The translations under genes were made by a program, and so were the position numbers. Shown here piece by piece: positions 8,066 through 16,787 of a stretch of 64,000 nucleotides of DNA. The DNA is from Cytobacillus oceanisediminis (GTDB lineage: Bacteria > Bacillota > Bacilli > Bacillales > Cytobacillaceae): the NCBI RefSeq assembly GCF_003182355.1, contig NZ_QGTW01000006.1:186001-250000 (forward strand), read 5' to 3'. Under the pieces are notes generated by a model. That model did not search any database, had not been told where the DNA came from, and saw only the letters and a program-made list of their open reading frames with translations. Positions within the stretch are counted from its first letter, which is position 1, and every line of letters starts with the position of its first letter.

Positions 8066-9476
8066 CTTCCCATACGATTGAAAAAGTACTGCCAGTATTT
8101 GAACTATCCTTTAAAATTAAACTGGCATTTAATGCTTTGGCGAGCAGCTTGCTGAACGGCAAACCCAACCCAAGCCCTCTTACTTTCAGCTTTTTTTGTT
8201 CGCCTCTGTAAAAGCGCTCAAAAATATACGGCTGCTCCTCAACAGGTATACCCGTTCCAGTGTCTTTAACATCAATATATTGTCCCTTTAAAGTTACGGT
8301 GATATGGCCATTGGTTTCGATTGCCTGTAAAGCATTATTTAGCAGATTAATTAACACTTGCTGCAGGCGGTATGGATCCGTTGACCGATAAAGCGTTTCA
8401 TTCGGTACCTCGAGGCTATATTGAAAATCGCCTTTTTGGGTTAATGCCCATTGGCGTACAATGTCCTGAACAAGCTTATTCATATCACAGTTTTCAGGAC
8501 GAATTGAAAAAGCACCAGCTGAAAGAGAGTTGAAATCCAGTAAATCTTCAATCATCTTCTGTAATCGATTGACTTCTTTTAACGTTATATCAAGAAATTC
8601 CTGTTTTTCTTCACCGTTGACAACCTCATCCCGGACAGCCTGAACAAGTCCGCTGATGGACGTAACGGGTGTTTTCAGATCATGTGTGACGCCTGCCAGC
8701 AATTCTGCCCGGAGTTTTTCAAGATGCATTAGGCGTTCTGTCATTTCTTTAAATGAAGTTATAAGATTATGAATTTCTTCCTCATTAGCTGAAGCTTTTA
8801 AGTCAATTTCATAATCCCCTTCACTGACTTTGGCAGCAGCAAACGCTACTTCCTGAATCGGCCGAGAAATTTTACGCGATAGGAAATAAATCACGCTCCA
8901 ACCGAGCAGCCCCAAACCGACCAGCATTATAAACAACAGGCGGTATTCCTGATTCACATTCGTCAAATCATCAGCGCTCTGTACGACGACAACCCAGCCG
9001 ACTTGGTTTTCATCAACCGTTATTGGTGTCTTAACAGCGTAAACAGACAGGCCATCCTGCGTTTTCATCCTTTTAACATTTTTTTCGTTCTCCAGCAGTT
9101 CAGAGGGCAGTGTTCCGAGCCCCGGACCAGCTTGACTGTTTCTTGGCATGCGGCCAGCTTTTTTATAAAGAACCTGGCCATTTAAATCACTTATAAATAC
9201 CTGCGGCTCAAATTTAAATTCCAGCAATTTTGCCCTTTCCTCCAGCATTCGGTTAAAAAAAGGATCAAATTCTATATTGCCGTCCTGCTGCACCACCCGA
9301 TCGGCTGTTTCGACGGCTAGATACTGCATCAAATTCAGCCTGTTTTCAAGAGTTGTTTGCCTGATCCACCACATTGAACCCGCTGCTAGAATAATGAGTC
9401 CAACTAAAAGGGTAAAAAGATAGCGGGTCGTCCAATAGCGAAGCAAGGTCGTCCGTTTTTTATTTTTCATAAACAT
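8055..9476 (-). CDS. Sensor histidine kinase
   Basis: 473 residues. Membrane helix about 15-36, extracytoplasmic sensor domain of about 130 residues, second helix about 178-198 (LLFIMLVGLGLLGWSVIYFL), HAMP (RKISRPIQEVAFAAAKVSEG), then HisKA with the phospho-His in AGVTHDLKTPVTS, and HATPase_c with N box LINLLNNALQAI, G1 DTGTGIP, and G2 GLGLGLPF. The DHp has H-D-L-K-T-P like PhoR/ResE-type kinases. Its ATG overlaps the end of the response-regulator gene by 17 bp, so translation is coupled. Together with 9460-10146 it forms a membrane signalling pair; the neighbouring secreted repeat protein (10218) is a candidate target or input. Confidence 0.93.
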   Translation of the reverse strand: MFMKNKKRTTLLRYWTTRYLFTLLVGLIILAAGSMWWIRQTTLENRLNLMQYLAVETADRVVQQDGNIEFDPFFNRMLEERAKLLEFKFEPQVFISDLNGQVLYKKAGRMPRNSQAGPGLGTLPSELLENEKNVKRMKTQDGLSVYAVKTPITVDENQVGWVVVVQSADDLTNVNQEYRLLFIMLVGLGLLGWSVIYFLSRKISRPIQEVAFAAAKVSEGDYEIDLKASANEEEIHNLITSFKEMTERLMHLEKLRAELLAGVTHDLKTPVTSISGLVQAVRDEVVNGEEKQEFLDITLKEVNRLQKMIEDLLDFNSLSAGAFSIRPENCDMNKLVQDIVRQWALTQKGDFQYSLEVPNETLYRSTDPYRLQQVLINLLNNALQAIETNGHITVTLKGQYIDVKDTGTGIPVEEQPYIFERFYRGEQKKLKVRGLGLGLPFSKLLAKALNASLILKDSSNTGSTFSIVWEEKG

Positions 9477-10146
9477 GGAATTGGTACCCCATTCCTCTTA
9501 GTGTACGGATTTCACCTTCCGAAGCCGGCCAATCCGACAAAGCCTGCCGGATTCTTTTTATAGCCAAATCGACTGCACGGTCGCTTCCATCATAATCCAT
9601 TCCCCAAACATGCTCAATCAGCTGCTCCCTTGTAAAGGTTCTGTTCGGCCTTTCTGCCAGAAATAACAATAATGATAAATCACGAGGCGTCAACGTTACT
9701 TCTTTTCCATTTAAGAAGATTGTATGGGAATCAAAATTAATCACCAGACTGCCAAATTGCTTTATATGTTCATCAAGGTAAACATTCGGAGAACGCCTTA
9801 AAACAGCATTCACACGCGCAGCTACCTCATCCCCAACGAAGGGCTTGGAGATATAATCATCAGCACCTGTATTCAAGCCTTTTAATTTATAATCAATGTC
9901 ACCAAGCGCCGTAAGCATAATGACAGGACAAGCACTTTTTTCACGGATTTTTTCTAGCACACTCCAGCCATCCATCCCCGGCATCATGATATCCAGAAGG
10001 ACCAGATGAGGTGATTGTTCGAAAAATAAATCCAATGCTTCCTTCCCATTATAAGCTGTCAAAACTTTATATCCGTCACGCTGCAAGTATGCACTTAAAA
10101 CCTTGGAAATAGCCAGTTCATCTTCTGCAACCAGGATTTTTTTCAT
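9460..10146 (-). CDS. OmpR-family response regulator
   Basis: 228 residues from ATG 10146, placed after TTGGAGGGCGG; the frame is open further upstream but without a ribosome site. Receiver domain with acidic pocket (AEDE), phospho-acceptor in LVLLDIMMPGMDGW, conserved Thr in VIMLTALG and Lys in ISKPF. C-terminal winged helix with EVTLTPRDLSLLLFLAERP and VDLAIKRIRQAL. DNA-binding partner of the kinase encoded immediately downstream. A terminator-like hairpin separates it from the upstream repeat-protein gene, so it may be transcribed by readthrough or from its own promoter. Confidence 0.94.
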   Translation of the reverse strand: MKKILVAEDELAISKVLSAYLQRDGYKVLTAYNGKEALDLFFEQSPHLVLLDIMMPGMDGWSVLEKIREKSACPVIMLTALGDIDYKLKGLNTGADDYISKPFVGDEVAARVNAVLRRSPNVYLDEHIKQFGSLVINFDSHTIFLNGKEVTLTPRDLSLLLFLAERPNRTFTREQLIEHVWGMDYDGSDRAVDLAIKRIRQALSDWPASEGEIRTLRGMGYQFHVYEK

Positions 10147-10174
10147 TTTTACCGCCCTCCAATACTTTACTATA

Positions 10175-10206
10175 CAGAAAAATCCCCGAATTTGTATACG
10201 GGGATT
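10175..10206 (-). terminator. Terminator/attenuator after the repeat-protein gene
   Basis: AATCCCCG (10181-10188) pairs with CGGGGATT (10199-10206), 10-nt loop, followed on the minus strand by TTTTTC. It lies between the repeat protein and the response regulator in one direction. Confidence 0.75.
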
Positions 10207-10217
10207 ATCCAAATCTA

Positions 10218-11264
10218 TTAAAGAGCGTCTGTTGATGTTTGCTCAGCTTCATTTTGGCCGCCCATGAACCCTTGCTTTCCGATGCCGCCTTCATGAATTT
10301 TTCCGCCATGGCTTTTACCTGGACCATTAATATCCCTTCTATACCCGTCTTTTATGCCCAGTCCCCTCATTTCAATCCCAAAAAGGCCTTGCCCAAGAAT
10401 TTCTTGTAATTTTTCACTATCTTTCTCATCTATTTCTGCAATAAGCTCAGCTGTTGTTTTATCTTTAGTGGAAATCCCGAGCTCATTGGCAAGATTAGCT
10501 ATTTTTTTCTCCCTGACTTCCTGAGCAATTTGCTGAAGGTATTTTCCATCAATGGAGATTCCCAGTTCTTTTGCTTCCTTTTTCACCATTTCGGAAGCAA
10601 CCTCCTGGGCAACTTCGCGGATATCCCTGCCTTCGATTGTTATACCAAGCTTTTTAGCTTCCTTTGTTATGGAGGCTGTGAAAATTTCATGAGATAGAGT
10701 CTGTAAATCCTTTCCTTCCGTGGAAATTCCAAGTTCTTTGGCTTCCTTACTTAGAGAAGCTGTCTGAATATCCTGCATGAGGGTCTCTGCATCTTTCCCG
10801 TCAGTCGATACCTCTAGTTCTTTAGCCTTTTCTTTTAGTTTTTCTATGCGTATTTCTTCATGCAGGGATTGTACATCTTTCCCATCTGTTTTGATGCCTA
10901 AATTCTCCGCTTCCTCTTTTATCTTTGCAAGCATGACCTCTTCCATAAGCTCAGCCGTTTCCTTACCATCCGTTTTTATTCCCAGTTCCTTTGCTTCCTT
11001 TTTTATTTCGGCAGTGCGGATTTCCTTAATCAGTGTTTGAGCATCTTTTCCATCTGTCTTAATGCCAAGCTCTTTAGCTTTTTCCAGGATTGATTCAGAA
11101 TCACCTGCGAAACCATGATGTCCAAATCCCTGGCCTTTAAAATTCCAATTTAAGCTCTTCCCTGTTTCTGCCGAGGTTTCCCCATTTGTCGCAAAAGAGG
11201 TGGTTGCATAACCTCCTGCCATCAAAACACCTGCCATCAATAAACCTGCTACCGTCTTTTTCAT
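10218..11264 (-). CDS. Secreted protein with eight tandem 28-residue repeats
   Basis: 348 residues from ATG 11264, placed after TCAGGAGG. Residues 1-25 are a signal peptide (KKTVAGLLMAGVLMAGG, cleavage likely after TSFA). Residues about 63-286 are eight gapless repeats of exactly 28 residues, consensus AKELGI-(K/S)-T-(D/E)-G-K-D-x-x-x-L-x-x-E-I followed by a charged helix. This helix/G-T-x-G-K turn/helix shape resembles SAP or HeH motifs, but here it is exported. A Gly/His-rich tail follows (GPGKSHGGKIHEGGIGKQGF). Secreted, probably wall- or ion-associated. The gene is directly upstream of, and codirectional with, a two-component system. I do not recognise a named family. Repeats differ enough to have diverged, so the array is not a recent expansion. 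Confidence 0.8.
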   Translation of the reverse strand: MKKTVAGLLMAGVLMAGGYATTSFATNGETSAETGKSLNWNFKGQGFGHHGFAGDSESILEKAKELGIKTDGKDAQTLIKEIRTAEIKKEAKELGIKTDGKETAELMEEVMLAKIKEEAENLGIKTDGKDVQSLHEEIRIEKLKEKAKELEVSTDGKDAETLMQDIQTASLSKEAKELGISTEGKDLQTLSHEIFTASITKEAKKLGITIEGRDIREVAQEVASEMVKKEAKELGISIDGKYLQQIAQEVREKKIANLANELGISTKDKTTAELIAEIDEKDSEKLQEILGQGLFGIEMRGLGIKDGYRRDINGPGKSHGGKIHEGGIGKQGFMGGQNEAEQTSTDAL

Positions 11265-11405
11265 ATGTATTCCTCCTGAACTTTTTAGGGCCAAGCATCG
11301 CTTACCCTCGCCTTTACTATATCGGCTCAATATGTCAGGAAGATGTCAAAGGGTCTATTTGCAAAAAGAAAGATTGCCTGTGCCATGACCGGCCAGGCGA
11401 TTGTT

Positions 11406-12776
11406 TTATCCTGCTTCCCGAACCTCTGCACTCACAAATTTTCGCTTCTGGATATAGATCAGCCTCATAGACAGGCAAATTCCTGCAGCAAGCAATCCGA
11501 TTGTTAATCCAATCCAATAACCAGTTGCTCCCATACTTGTATTGTTAGCCAGAAGGAAACCAACGGGAAGACAGACCAGCCAATAAGCGATCAGTGTAAT
11601 AATAAAAGATATGTTTACATCCTTATATCCTCTTAAAGCCGCTTGAGCTGTAGCCTGGATGGCATCGGAAATCTGGAAGAACAAAGCATATATGAGGAAA
11701 TGGGCAGTAAGGGCTATAACAGCACGTTCATTCGAATAAAAACCTGCAACCTCATAACGGAACAGAACCACCAGCAGGCCTGTTAACAAAGCAATAAAAA
11801 TTGATAAATAAATGCCGAGCCAGCTGTATGCCTTAGCATCCTTATATCTTCCTGCTCCGACTTCAAAACCTACTAATACGGTCTGTGCCATGGAAATGCT
11901 AATTGGAATCATATACAAGAAAGAAACGATATTCAATGCCGACTGGTAAGCAGCAATCGTTGTTACGTTAAATTTACTTATTAAAATGGTCACAACTGCA
12001 AACATGCTTGTTTCAAAAAAGATGGACAGCCCCATTGGCACACCAATTTTTAAGATCTCCTGGCATCTTTCCCATGAAAAGTCTTGAAGGTTACTAAAAA
12101 TATGGTACCCTGAAAATGGCTCTTTTGTTTTGACAATAAAGGCAGTCATGGCGAGAATAAACCAATACGTAAACGAAGTTGCATAGCCGCCGCCAGCTCC
12201 TCCCAATTCAGGAAAACCCCAATGGCCGAAAATAAGGACGTAATTTAAAAAGAAATTAATCGGAAGCGAACAAAATAAAATGATCATAACCACTCGAGTC
12301 TTGCCTAGTGCATAAATAAAAGACCTAAGTACGTTAAAAACAAATAACGGAATAATACCGAAGCTAAGTCCAATCAAATATCCGCGTGCAGTTCCTTCTA
12401 CCGCTTGCGGCAAATTCATGCTGTTCAGAATAGGATTCAGCAAAACTGTCCCGATGATAATCACAGCAAATGCAATGATAAAACCGAGGTACATTCCATT
12501 TTTCACAATTGATGTAACTTCCTTATTCTTTTTCTCGCCAAATCGCTGTGCCGCAATCGGTGATACAGCCATCAAGATACCGCTGAGCCCGGTAAAAACA
12601 GGATTCCAAATCGAAGAACCAATCGCAACTCCGGCAAGGTCGGAAGCATTATATCTGCCTGACATGATCGTATTAAAAAAGACCATCGCAAACATGCCAA
12701 GCTGCGTAATCAAAATCGGGATCAGCATAATCGAAATTTGCTTAACCTTCTCTTGTAAAGTAAATGTCTGATACAT
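11406..12776 (-). CDS. MATE-family multidrug/Na+ antiporter
   Basis: 456 residues with about 12 membrane segments. IPILITQLGMFAMVFFNTIMSGRY is the typical N-terminal MATE signature, and the internal duplication shows as GVPMGLSIFFETSMFAVVTILI in the second half. Exports organic cations, driven by Na+ or H+. ATG at 12776 lies 9 nt after AAGGGAG; a TTG two codons upstream is also possible. Single gene. NorM-like; substrates not predictable. Confidence 0.9.
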   Translation of the reverse strand: MYQTFTLQEKVKQISIMLIPILITQLGMFAMVFFNTIMSGRYNASDLAGVAIGSSIWNPVFTGLSGILMAVSPIAAQRFGEKKNKEVTSIVKNGMYLGFIIAFAVIIIGTVLLNPILNSMNLPQAVEGTARGYLIGLSFGIIPLFVFNVLRSFIYALGKTRVVMIILFCSLPINFFLNYVLIFGHWGFPELGGAGGGYATSFTYWFILAMTAFIVKTKEPFSGYHIFSNLQDFSWERCQEILKIGVPMGLSIFFETSMFAVVTILISKFNVTTIAAYQSALNIVSFLYMIPISISMAQTVLVGFEVGAGRYKDAKAYSWLGIYLSIFIALLTGLLVVLFRYEVAGFYSNERAVIALTAHFLIYALFFQISDAIQATAQAALRGYKDVNISFIITLIAYWLVCLPVGFLLANNTSMGATGYWIGLTIGLLAAGICLSMRLIYIQKRKFVSAEVREAG

Positions 12777-12880
12777 CGCCAAGAACTCCCTTAAAAAATA
12801 ATGAACACAAATTTCATTATATTATATCTTTTGAGAGAAAGACCTAACTTTTCAGGTGAAAATTTTTATCATCCTTGGAA

Positions 12881-12943
12881 GTTGATTAAATTTAACCGGA
12901 AGTTGACGATAAAAATAGCAATGTTGACGATGTTCATTCTTTC
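12881..12943 (-). repeat. Degenerate 21-bp tandem repeat, three units
   Basis: GTTGA begins at 12881, 12902 and 12923, exactly 21 bp apart; two units share GTTGACGAT. The sequence lies in the gap upstream of the MATE gene. On the other strand TTATCGTC...CTTCCGG resembles the TTATCGTCGTTAATCCGG box at 18419. Confidence 0.5.
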
Positions 12944-13000
12944 TAATTTAAAAAATGCAGTATTTTTATCACCATAGGCCAAAACTTCTCCCTAAAAAGA

Positions 13001-13027
13001 AAAAAGAGCCTATCACAAGCTCTTTTT
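13001..13027 (-). terminator. Terminator of the SRPBCC-ArsR operon
   Basis: AAAAAGAGC (13001-13009) pairs with GCTCTTTTT (13019-13027); A/T runs on both sides. Confidence 0.85.
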
Positions 13028-13035
13028 CTGAAAAA

Positions 13036-13398
13036 TCATTTGCTTTTTTCATCCTTCTCCACTATATTCAGCCCATCATCACCGTCTTCAACAATATGTT
13101 TGAGCTTTAGCAGCTTATTATTCCAAAATTGCTCGTAAAACGACAGCCACTGCTTTAATTCTGTCAGCGGTTCGGGCTGCAAATGATAAATTTTTTCCCT
13201 TCCAACCTTTTTCCCGCTGACCAATTCAGCCTCTGATAATATGTGAAGATGTTTCGATATCGCCGTACGGCTAATCGGAAAATGAGCGCTGATCTCGGAA
13301 ATTGGACGCTCTTTTTCAGCAAGCAGCCTTAGAACTTCTCTTCTAGTCGGATCGGCAATTGCCTGAAACACATCATGTTTCTGGGCAGACGAACTCAT
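13036..13398 (-). CDS. ArsR-family transcriptional regulator
   Basis: 120 residues, winged helix: FQAIADPTRREVLRLLAEKERPISEIS then SRTAISKHLHILSEAELV (recognition helix) and KVGREKIYHLQPEPL (wing). No metal-binding cysteine pair is visible, so this is the subtype paired with SRPBCC proteins. Its ATG overlaps the SRPBCC stop (TAATG). Likely autorepresses the operon through the AACCAWWNGGTT palindromes at 13844-13886. Confidence 0.9.
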   Translation of the reverse strand: MSSSAQKHDVFQAIADPTRREVLRLLAEKERPISEISAHFPISRTAISKHLHILSEAELVSGKKVGREKIYHLQPEPLTELKQWLSFYEQFWNNKLLKLKHIVEDGDDGLNIVEKDEKSK

Positions 13399-13817
13399 TA
13401 TTTCTCTACAACCTTGCCAAGGTTCTCCAGAATTCCAGTCCAGCCATGTGACATTCTTTCACGGATAACCGCGCTTTCCTCATTAGCTTTCGGAAGAACA
13501 GCATCAGGCTGCTTCCATCCTCCATGAATAAGAGTGAATTCTGTTTTTCCGCCCAGATCTTTTAAAATAAACGAAACTACCCAGCCATCTTTATCCCAAG
13601 TAAAAGAAAGACGATTTGGCTCATCCAATTCAATAACCTTGCATGGAGACGGACCAAACGGTGATTGCAAATGAAACTCATAACCCAACTCAGGCTTAAA
13701 GTCATTCGGCATAAACCAGGATTCAATTCCCTCTGATGTAGAGACTGACTTCCATACTTTTTCGATTGGCGCATTAAAGATAACGGTTTGTTTGATATCT
13801 TGCAGTGTTTCCATCAT
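13398..13817 (-). CDS. SRPBCC (AHSA1/CalC-type) domain protein
   Basis: 139 residues: [27 protein letters not shown] at the start, [30 protein letters not shown] in the middle, and the helix [20 protein letters not shown] at the end. This is the START-like ligand-binding fold of AHSA1 proteins. First gene of a two-gene operon with an ArsR regulator, a frequent pair in bacilli. Ligand unknown. Confidence 0.88.
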   Translation of the reverse strand: MMETLQDIKQTVIFNAPIEKVWKSVSTSEGIESWFMPNDFKPELGYEFHLQSPFGPSPCKVIELDEPNRLSFTWDKDGWVVSFILKDLGGKTEFTLIHGGWKQPDAVLPKANEESAVIRERMSHGWTGILENLGKVVEK

Positions 13818-13843
13818 GAATTCTCCTCTACAATAAAAAGTAC

Positions 13844-13886
13844 AACCATTAGGTTTCGCTTTTTATTATATAAAACCATTTGGTTT
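13844..13886 (-). promoter_or_regulatory. Twin palindromic operators around the SRPBCC-ArsR promoter
   Basis: AACCATTAGGTT at 13844-13855 and the perfect palindrome AAACCATTTGGTTT at 13873-13886 lie about 30 bp apart, with a TATAAT-type -10 (minus strand, about 13866-13871) between them. They are the likely binding sites of the ArsR protein of the same operon (inference). Confidence 0.65.
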
Positions 13887-13895
13887 CATGTCAAC

Positions 13896-13931
13896 AAAAC
13901 AAAAACGCTTGGGCATAATTTTCCCAAGCAT
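13896..13931 (-). terminator. Terminator of the biotin operon
   Basis: GCTTGGG (13907-13913) pairs with CCCAAGC (13923-13929), followed on the minus strand by GTTTTTGTTTT. Confidence 0.8.
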
Positions 13932-13946
13932 TCATCAAATAAATTC

Positions 13947-15308
13947 TCAAACTGCTGACTTTTCTTTTTCCGTTACCGCTTTAATAGAGTCTGCCATTAT
14001 TTCAACCATCTTCCTTATTTGTTCCTCCGTACTCGCAAGCGGCGGCATAAAGACCACAACATCTCCAAGCGGCCTTGTCAGCATTCCCCGTTCCCGCATT
14101 TCGAGAGTTGCCTTATAACCTATTCTCTCTATCCATGGATAAGCTTCCCCTGTATCTTTGTTTTGAACGAGTTCAATCCCGCACATCAAACCGGCCTGGC
14201 GGATATCTCCAACATGTGCAAGTTTTTTTAATGTTTCTAATTCAGACTTGATAAACTCTGCTTTTTTTGCTGCCTGTTCCAAAATCTTCTCTTCATCATA
14301 AATTTTCAAATTTGCCAAAGCAACGGCACAGCCCAGCTGGTTGCCTGTATAGGAATGTCCATGGAAGAAAGTCTTCATTTCTTCATATTCTCCATAAAAT
14401 GCTTCATAAATTTCTTCTGTTGTAAGCGTTACAGCAATTGGGAGATAGCCTCCGGTTATCCCTTTAGCAACAGTCATTATATCCGGCTGGACATCTTCAT
14501 GCTCGACCGCAAACATTTTTCCTGTCCGGCCAAACCCTGTAGCGACTTCATCTACAATTAAAAGAATATTGAACTCCCGGCAAAGCTCTTCTAATCCTTT
14601 GAGATAGCCTTTGGGCATCACATTCATCCCTCCCGCTCCCTGCATAAGCGGTTCTACTGTAATAGCTGCAATTTCATCATGATGGTCATGAAAAATTGTT
14701 CTTAATTCTGACAGTGCACAATCCCTTATTTCTTGTTCATCTTTCAATGGATTACGATATACAAGCGGAAAAGGCGCTTTTATAGACTCAAACATTAGCG
14801 AGCCATATACACGGTGAAAAAGATCCACATTGCCAATGCTTATTGCGCCAACCGTATCTCCATGATAATTGTTGGATAGGGTCACAAACTTCTTTTTCCT
14901 CTCCTTCCCTAGATTTTGCCAATATTGATACGCCATTTTAACCGCGATTTCAACAGACGTTGCCCCGGAATCAGAGTAGAACACCCGCCTTATTTTTTCA
15001 GGCGTAATTTCTATTAGTTTTTCCGCAAGCTCAATAGCCGGTACATTGGCCGCTCCTAAAAGCGTGGAATGGGCAATTAATTCTAGTTGCTTTTTAATTG
15101 CTTCATCCAATTCTTTTTTCTGGTGGCCATGTACATTCAGCCAAAGGGAGGAATAGCCATCCAAATATTCCTTCCCGTTTATATCCTTTAGAATTATGCC
15201 CTCACCGCTTTCAATAATTAACGGGTCGCGCTCATAATCAGTCATTTGAGTAAAAGGAAGCCATAAATGATTTTTACTGCTATCTAAAAGAGCTTGTTTG
15301 TTTATCAA
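13947..15308 (-). CDS. bioA: Adenosylmethionine-8-amino-7-oxononanoate (DAPA) aminotransferase
   Basis: Class III PLP aminotransferase converting KAPA to DAPA in biotin synthesis. 453 residues if started at TTG 15308, which follows GGAGGAG by 7 nt; this matches the bacillar BioA start ([11 protein letters not shown]). Markers: [50 protein letters not shown] (cofactor Asp), [11 protein letters not shown] (PLP Lys), [26 protein letters not shown]. Very close to B. subtilis BioA, which uses lysine as amino donor; that donor choice is inferred here. The start overlaps the end of bioD by 29 bp, so the genes are translationally coupled. Confidence 0.95.
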   Translation of the reverse strand: MINKQALLDSSKNHLWLPFTQMTDYERDPLIIESGEGIILKDINGKEYLDGYSSLWLNVHGHQKKELDEAIKKQLELIAHSTLLGAANVPAIELAEKLIEITPEKIRRVFYSDSGATSVEIAVKMAYQYWQNLGKERKKKFVTLSNNYHGDTVGAISIGNVDLFHRVYGSLMFESIKAPFPLVYRNPLKDEQEIRDCALSELRTIFHDHHDEIAAITVEPLMQGAGGMNVMPKGYLKGLEELCREFNILLIVDEVATGFGRTGKMFAVEHEDVQPDIMTVAKGITGGYLPIAVTLTTEEIYEAFYGEYEEMKTFFHGHSYTGNQLGCAVALANLKIYDEEKILEQAAKKAEFIKSELETLKKLAHVGDIRQAGLMCGIELVQNKDTGEAYPWIERIGYKATLEMRERGMLTRPLGDVVVFMPPLASTEEQIRKMVEIMADSIKAVTEKEKSAV

Positions 15309-16011
15309 TTGCGATCTCCTCCAATATATCAAACTTAGAAAATACTTTTTCCAGCAATGCAGGATTTTTGATTGCCTCAGATGGGTTTTCCATATAAGGA
15401 ATTACGCCAATAACAGGAACTTTAGTAAGCTTTTCAATCATCCATTGATTGTCCAGCTCGACAGCTGGATCTCCTATATGTAATTGATTCATAACAACCC
15501 CGGCAACTGGTACACCCTCTTGTTTTAACTTATCAACCGTAAGGACTGTATGATTGATAGTGCCGACTCCAGTCCGCGCAACCACAACAGCCGGAACTGC
15601 TAATTCCTTCATTAAGTCAAGCATAGAGTAACCCGCATCCGTTAAAGGGACAATTACTCCTCCAGCTCCTTCAATCAGGACTAAATCGGATTTTGCTTCC
15701 AGTTGTTTATAATGGTCAATGATCTTCTCCTGCTCAATCCTTGTTCCTTCTTCCCGGGCTGCCAAATGCGGAGAACAAGCCTTTTTAAATAGATATGTAT
15801 AAGCTTCTTTGTCATTTAGCTCAGGATTTGCAAGCTTATAAAATTCAACATCAGGCGCTGTAAGTTTTCCATGTAAAGTATCTGCACCGCTTTGTACGGG
15901 TTTGTATGATGCAATTTTTACTCCTTTTTGTTTTAGGTAGCCCGTCAGGAGTGTAGAAGCCATCGTCTTGCCAACATCCGTATCAGTACCGGTAATAAAT
16001 AAACTTTTAAT
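15280..16011 (-). CDS. bioD: Dethiobiotin synthetase, apparent ATT start
   Basis: ATP-dependent carboxylation of DAPA to dethiobiotin. The P-loop [14 protein letters not shown] is present in frame, but only upstream of the first ATG (15963). The only start that includes it is ATT at 16011, 6-7 nt after AAAGGGGG; no ATG, GTG or TTG is in frame there. Other family motifs: [20 protein letters not shown] (Glu and Gly-rich loop), [13 protein letters not shown]. Length 243 from ATT. First gene of bioD-bioA, under the BirA-type box at 16026-16056. A rare start codon could limit expression; automated calls would lose the ATP-binding loop. Confidence 0.93.
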   Translation of the reverse strand: MKSLFITGTDTDVGKTMASTLLTGYLKQKGVKIASYKPVQSGADTLHGKLTAPDVEFYKLANPELNDKEAYTYLFKKACSPHLAAREEGTRIEQEKIIDHYKQLEAKSDLVLIEGAGGVIVPLTDAGYSMLDLMKELAVPAVVVARTGVGTINHTVLTVDKLKQEGVPVAGVVMNQLHIGDPAVELDNQWMIEKLTKVPVIGVIPYMENPSEAIKNPALLEKVFSKFDILEEIAIDKQTSSFR

Positions 16012-16025
16012 AAAAATACCCCCTT

Positions 16026-16056
16026 TTGTAAACCTTATTTACAAAGAGGTTAACAT
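16026..16056 (-). promoter_or_regulatory. BirA-type operator for bioDA
   Basis: Inverted half-sites TTGTAAACC (16026-16034) and GGTTAACAT (16048-16056) around a 13-bp spacer match the Gram-positive biotin-repressor box. It sits immediately upstream of the bioD ribosome site. Confidence 0.75.
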
Positions 16057-16079
16057 ATGAGAATATATAATTCAATTAA

Positions 16080-16109
16080 ATGTTAACCAAAATAATATTG
16101 AGTTGACAA
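16080..16109 (+). promoter_or_regulatory. BirA-type operator for bioY
   Basis: TGTTAACC (16081-16088) and AGTTGACA (16101-16108) form a weaker copy of the same inverted box, 20 bp before the bioY start. Each of the divergent units thus has its own site. Confidence 0.65.
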
Positions 16110-16127
16110 AAAATAAGGGGGTTAAAT

Positions 16128-16709
16128 ATGAAAGGATTAAAAACACAGGATCTGGTGCTTTGCGGTTTATTTGCCGCCCTAATGGGAATTGGTGCAAATC
16201 TGTCACCTTTTTTAATGATTGGAAGTGTGCCAATCACACTGCAGCTTCTGTTTGCCATTTTAGCTGGAGGTATTCTCGGAAGCCGAATAGGCTCAATGGC
16301 AATGCTTGTTTACATGTTTATTGGTTTAATAGGGGTTCCTGTTTTTGCACAATTTAAAGGCGGCCCTGCCCAGATATTAAGCCCGACCTTTGGATTCATT
16401 CTATCTTTTGTTCTTGTAGCTTTTGTAACAGGAAAATTAGTTGCTGAGCAAAGGAAAGCAACAAGAAATCACTACATATTTGCAGGTTTTTTAAGTATAC
16501 TATGCAACTATTTTATCGGAACGAACTGGATGTACCTTTCTCTTAAGCTATGGGCAGATGCCCCTAAAGGATTCAGCTATAGTATGGCTTGGGGGTGGAT
16601 GGCGGCATATCTCCCTCTGGATTTAGCCGTAACATTTGTATCGTTTGCTTTATTGCCAAAATTACAGAGATCACTGAAAAAGTCTTTTACACTGAGAGCA
16701 GATATCTGA
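16128..16709 (+). CDS. bioY: Biotin transporter, ECF substrate-binding subunit BioY
   Basis: 193 residues, six membrane segments. KTQDLVLCGLFAALMGIGANLSP, VPITLQLLFAILAGGILGSRIGSMAMLVYMFIGLIGVPVF and GGPAQILSPTFGFILSF are classic BioY signatures; IGTNWMY and AYLPLDLAVTFVSFALLP close the protein. It binds biotin in the membrane and may work alone or with a shared ECF energy module, which is not encoded here. ATG follows AAGGGGG. Divergent from bioDA and likely repressed with it by biotin-bound BirA. Confidence 0.95.
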   Translation: MKGLKTQDLVLCGLFAALMGIGANLSPFLMIGSVPITLQLLFAILAGGILGSRIGSMAMLVYMFIGLIGVPVFAQFKGGPAQILSPTFGFILSFVLVAFVTGKLVAEQRKATRNHYIFAGFLSILCNYFIGTNWMYLSLKLWADAPKGFSYSMAWGWMAAYLPLDLAVTFVSFALLPKLQRSLKKSFTLRADI

Positions 16710-16787
16710 TAGATTTTACTCCTAAATAAGCAGGTTAAACCATATAATTTACAGAATATTATATTTACAAGCTTTTAAGGAGGTTTA

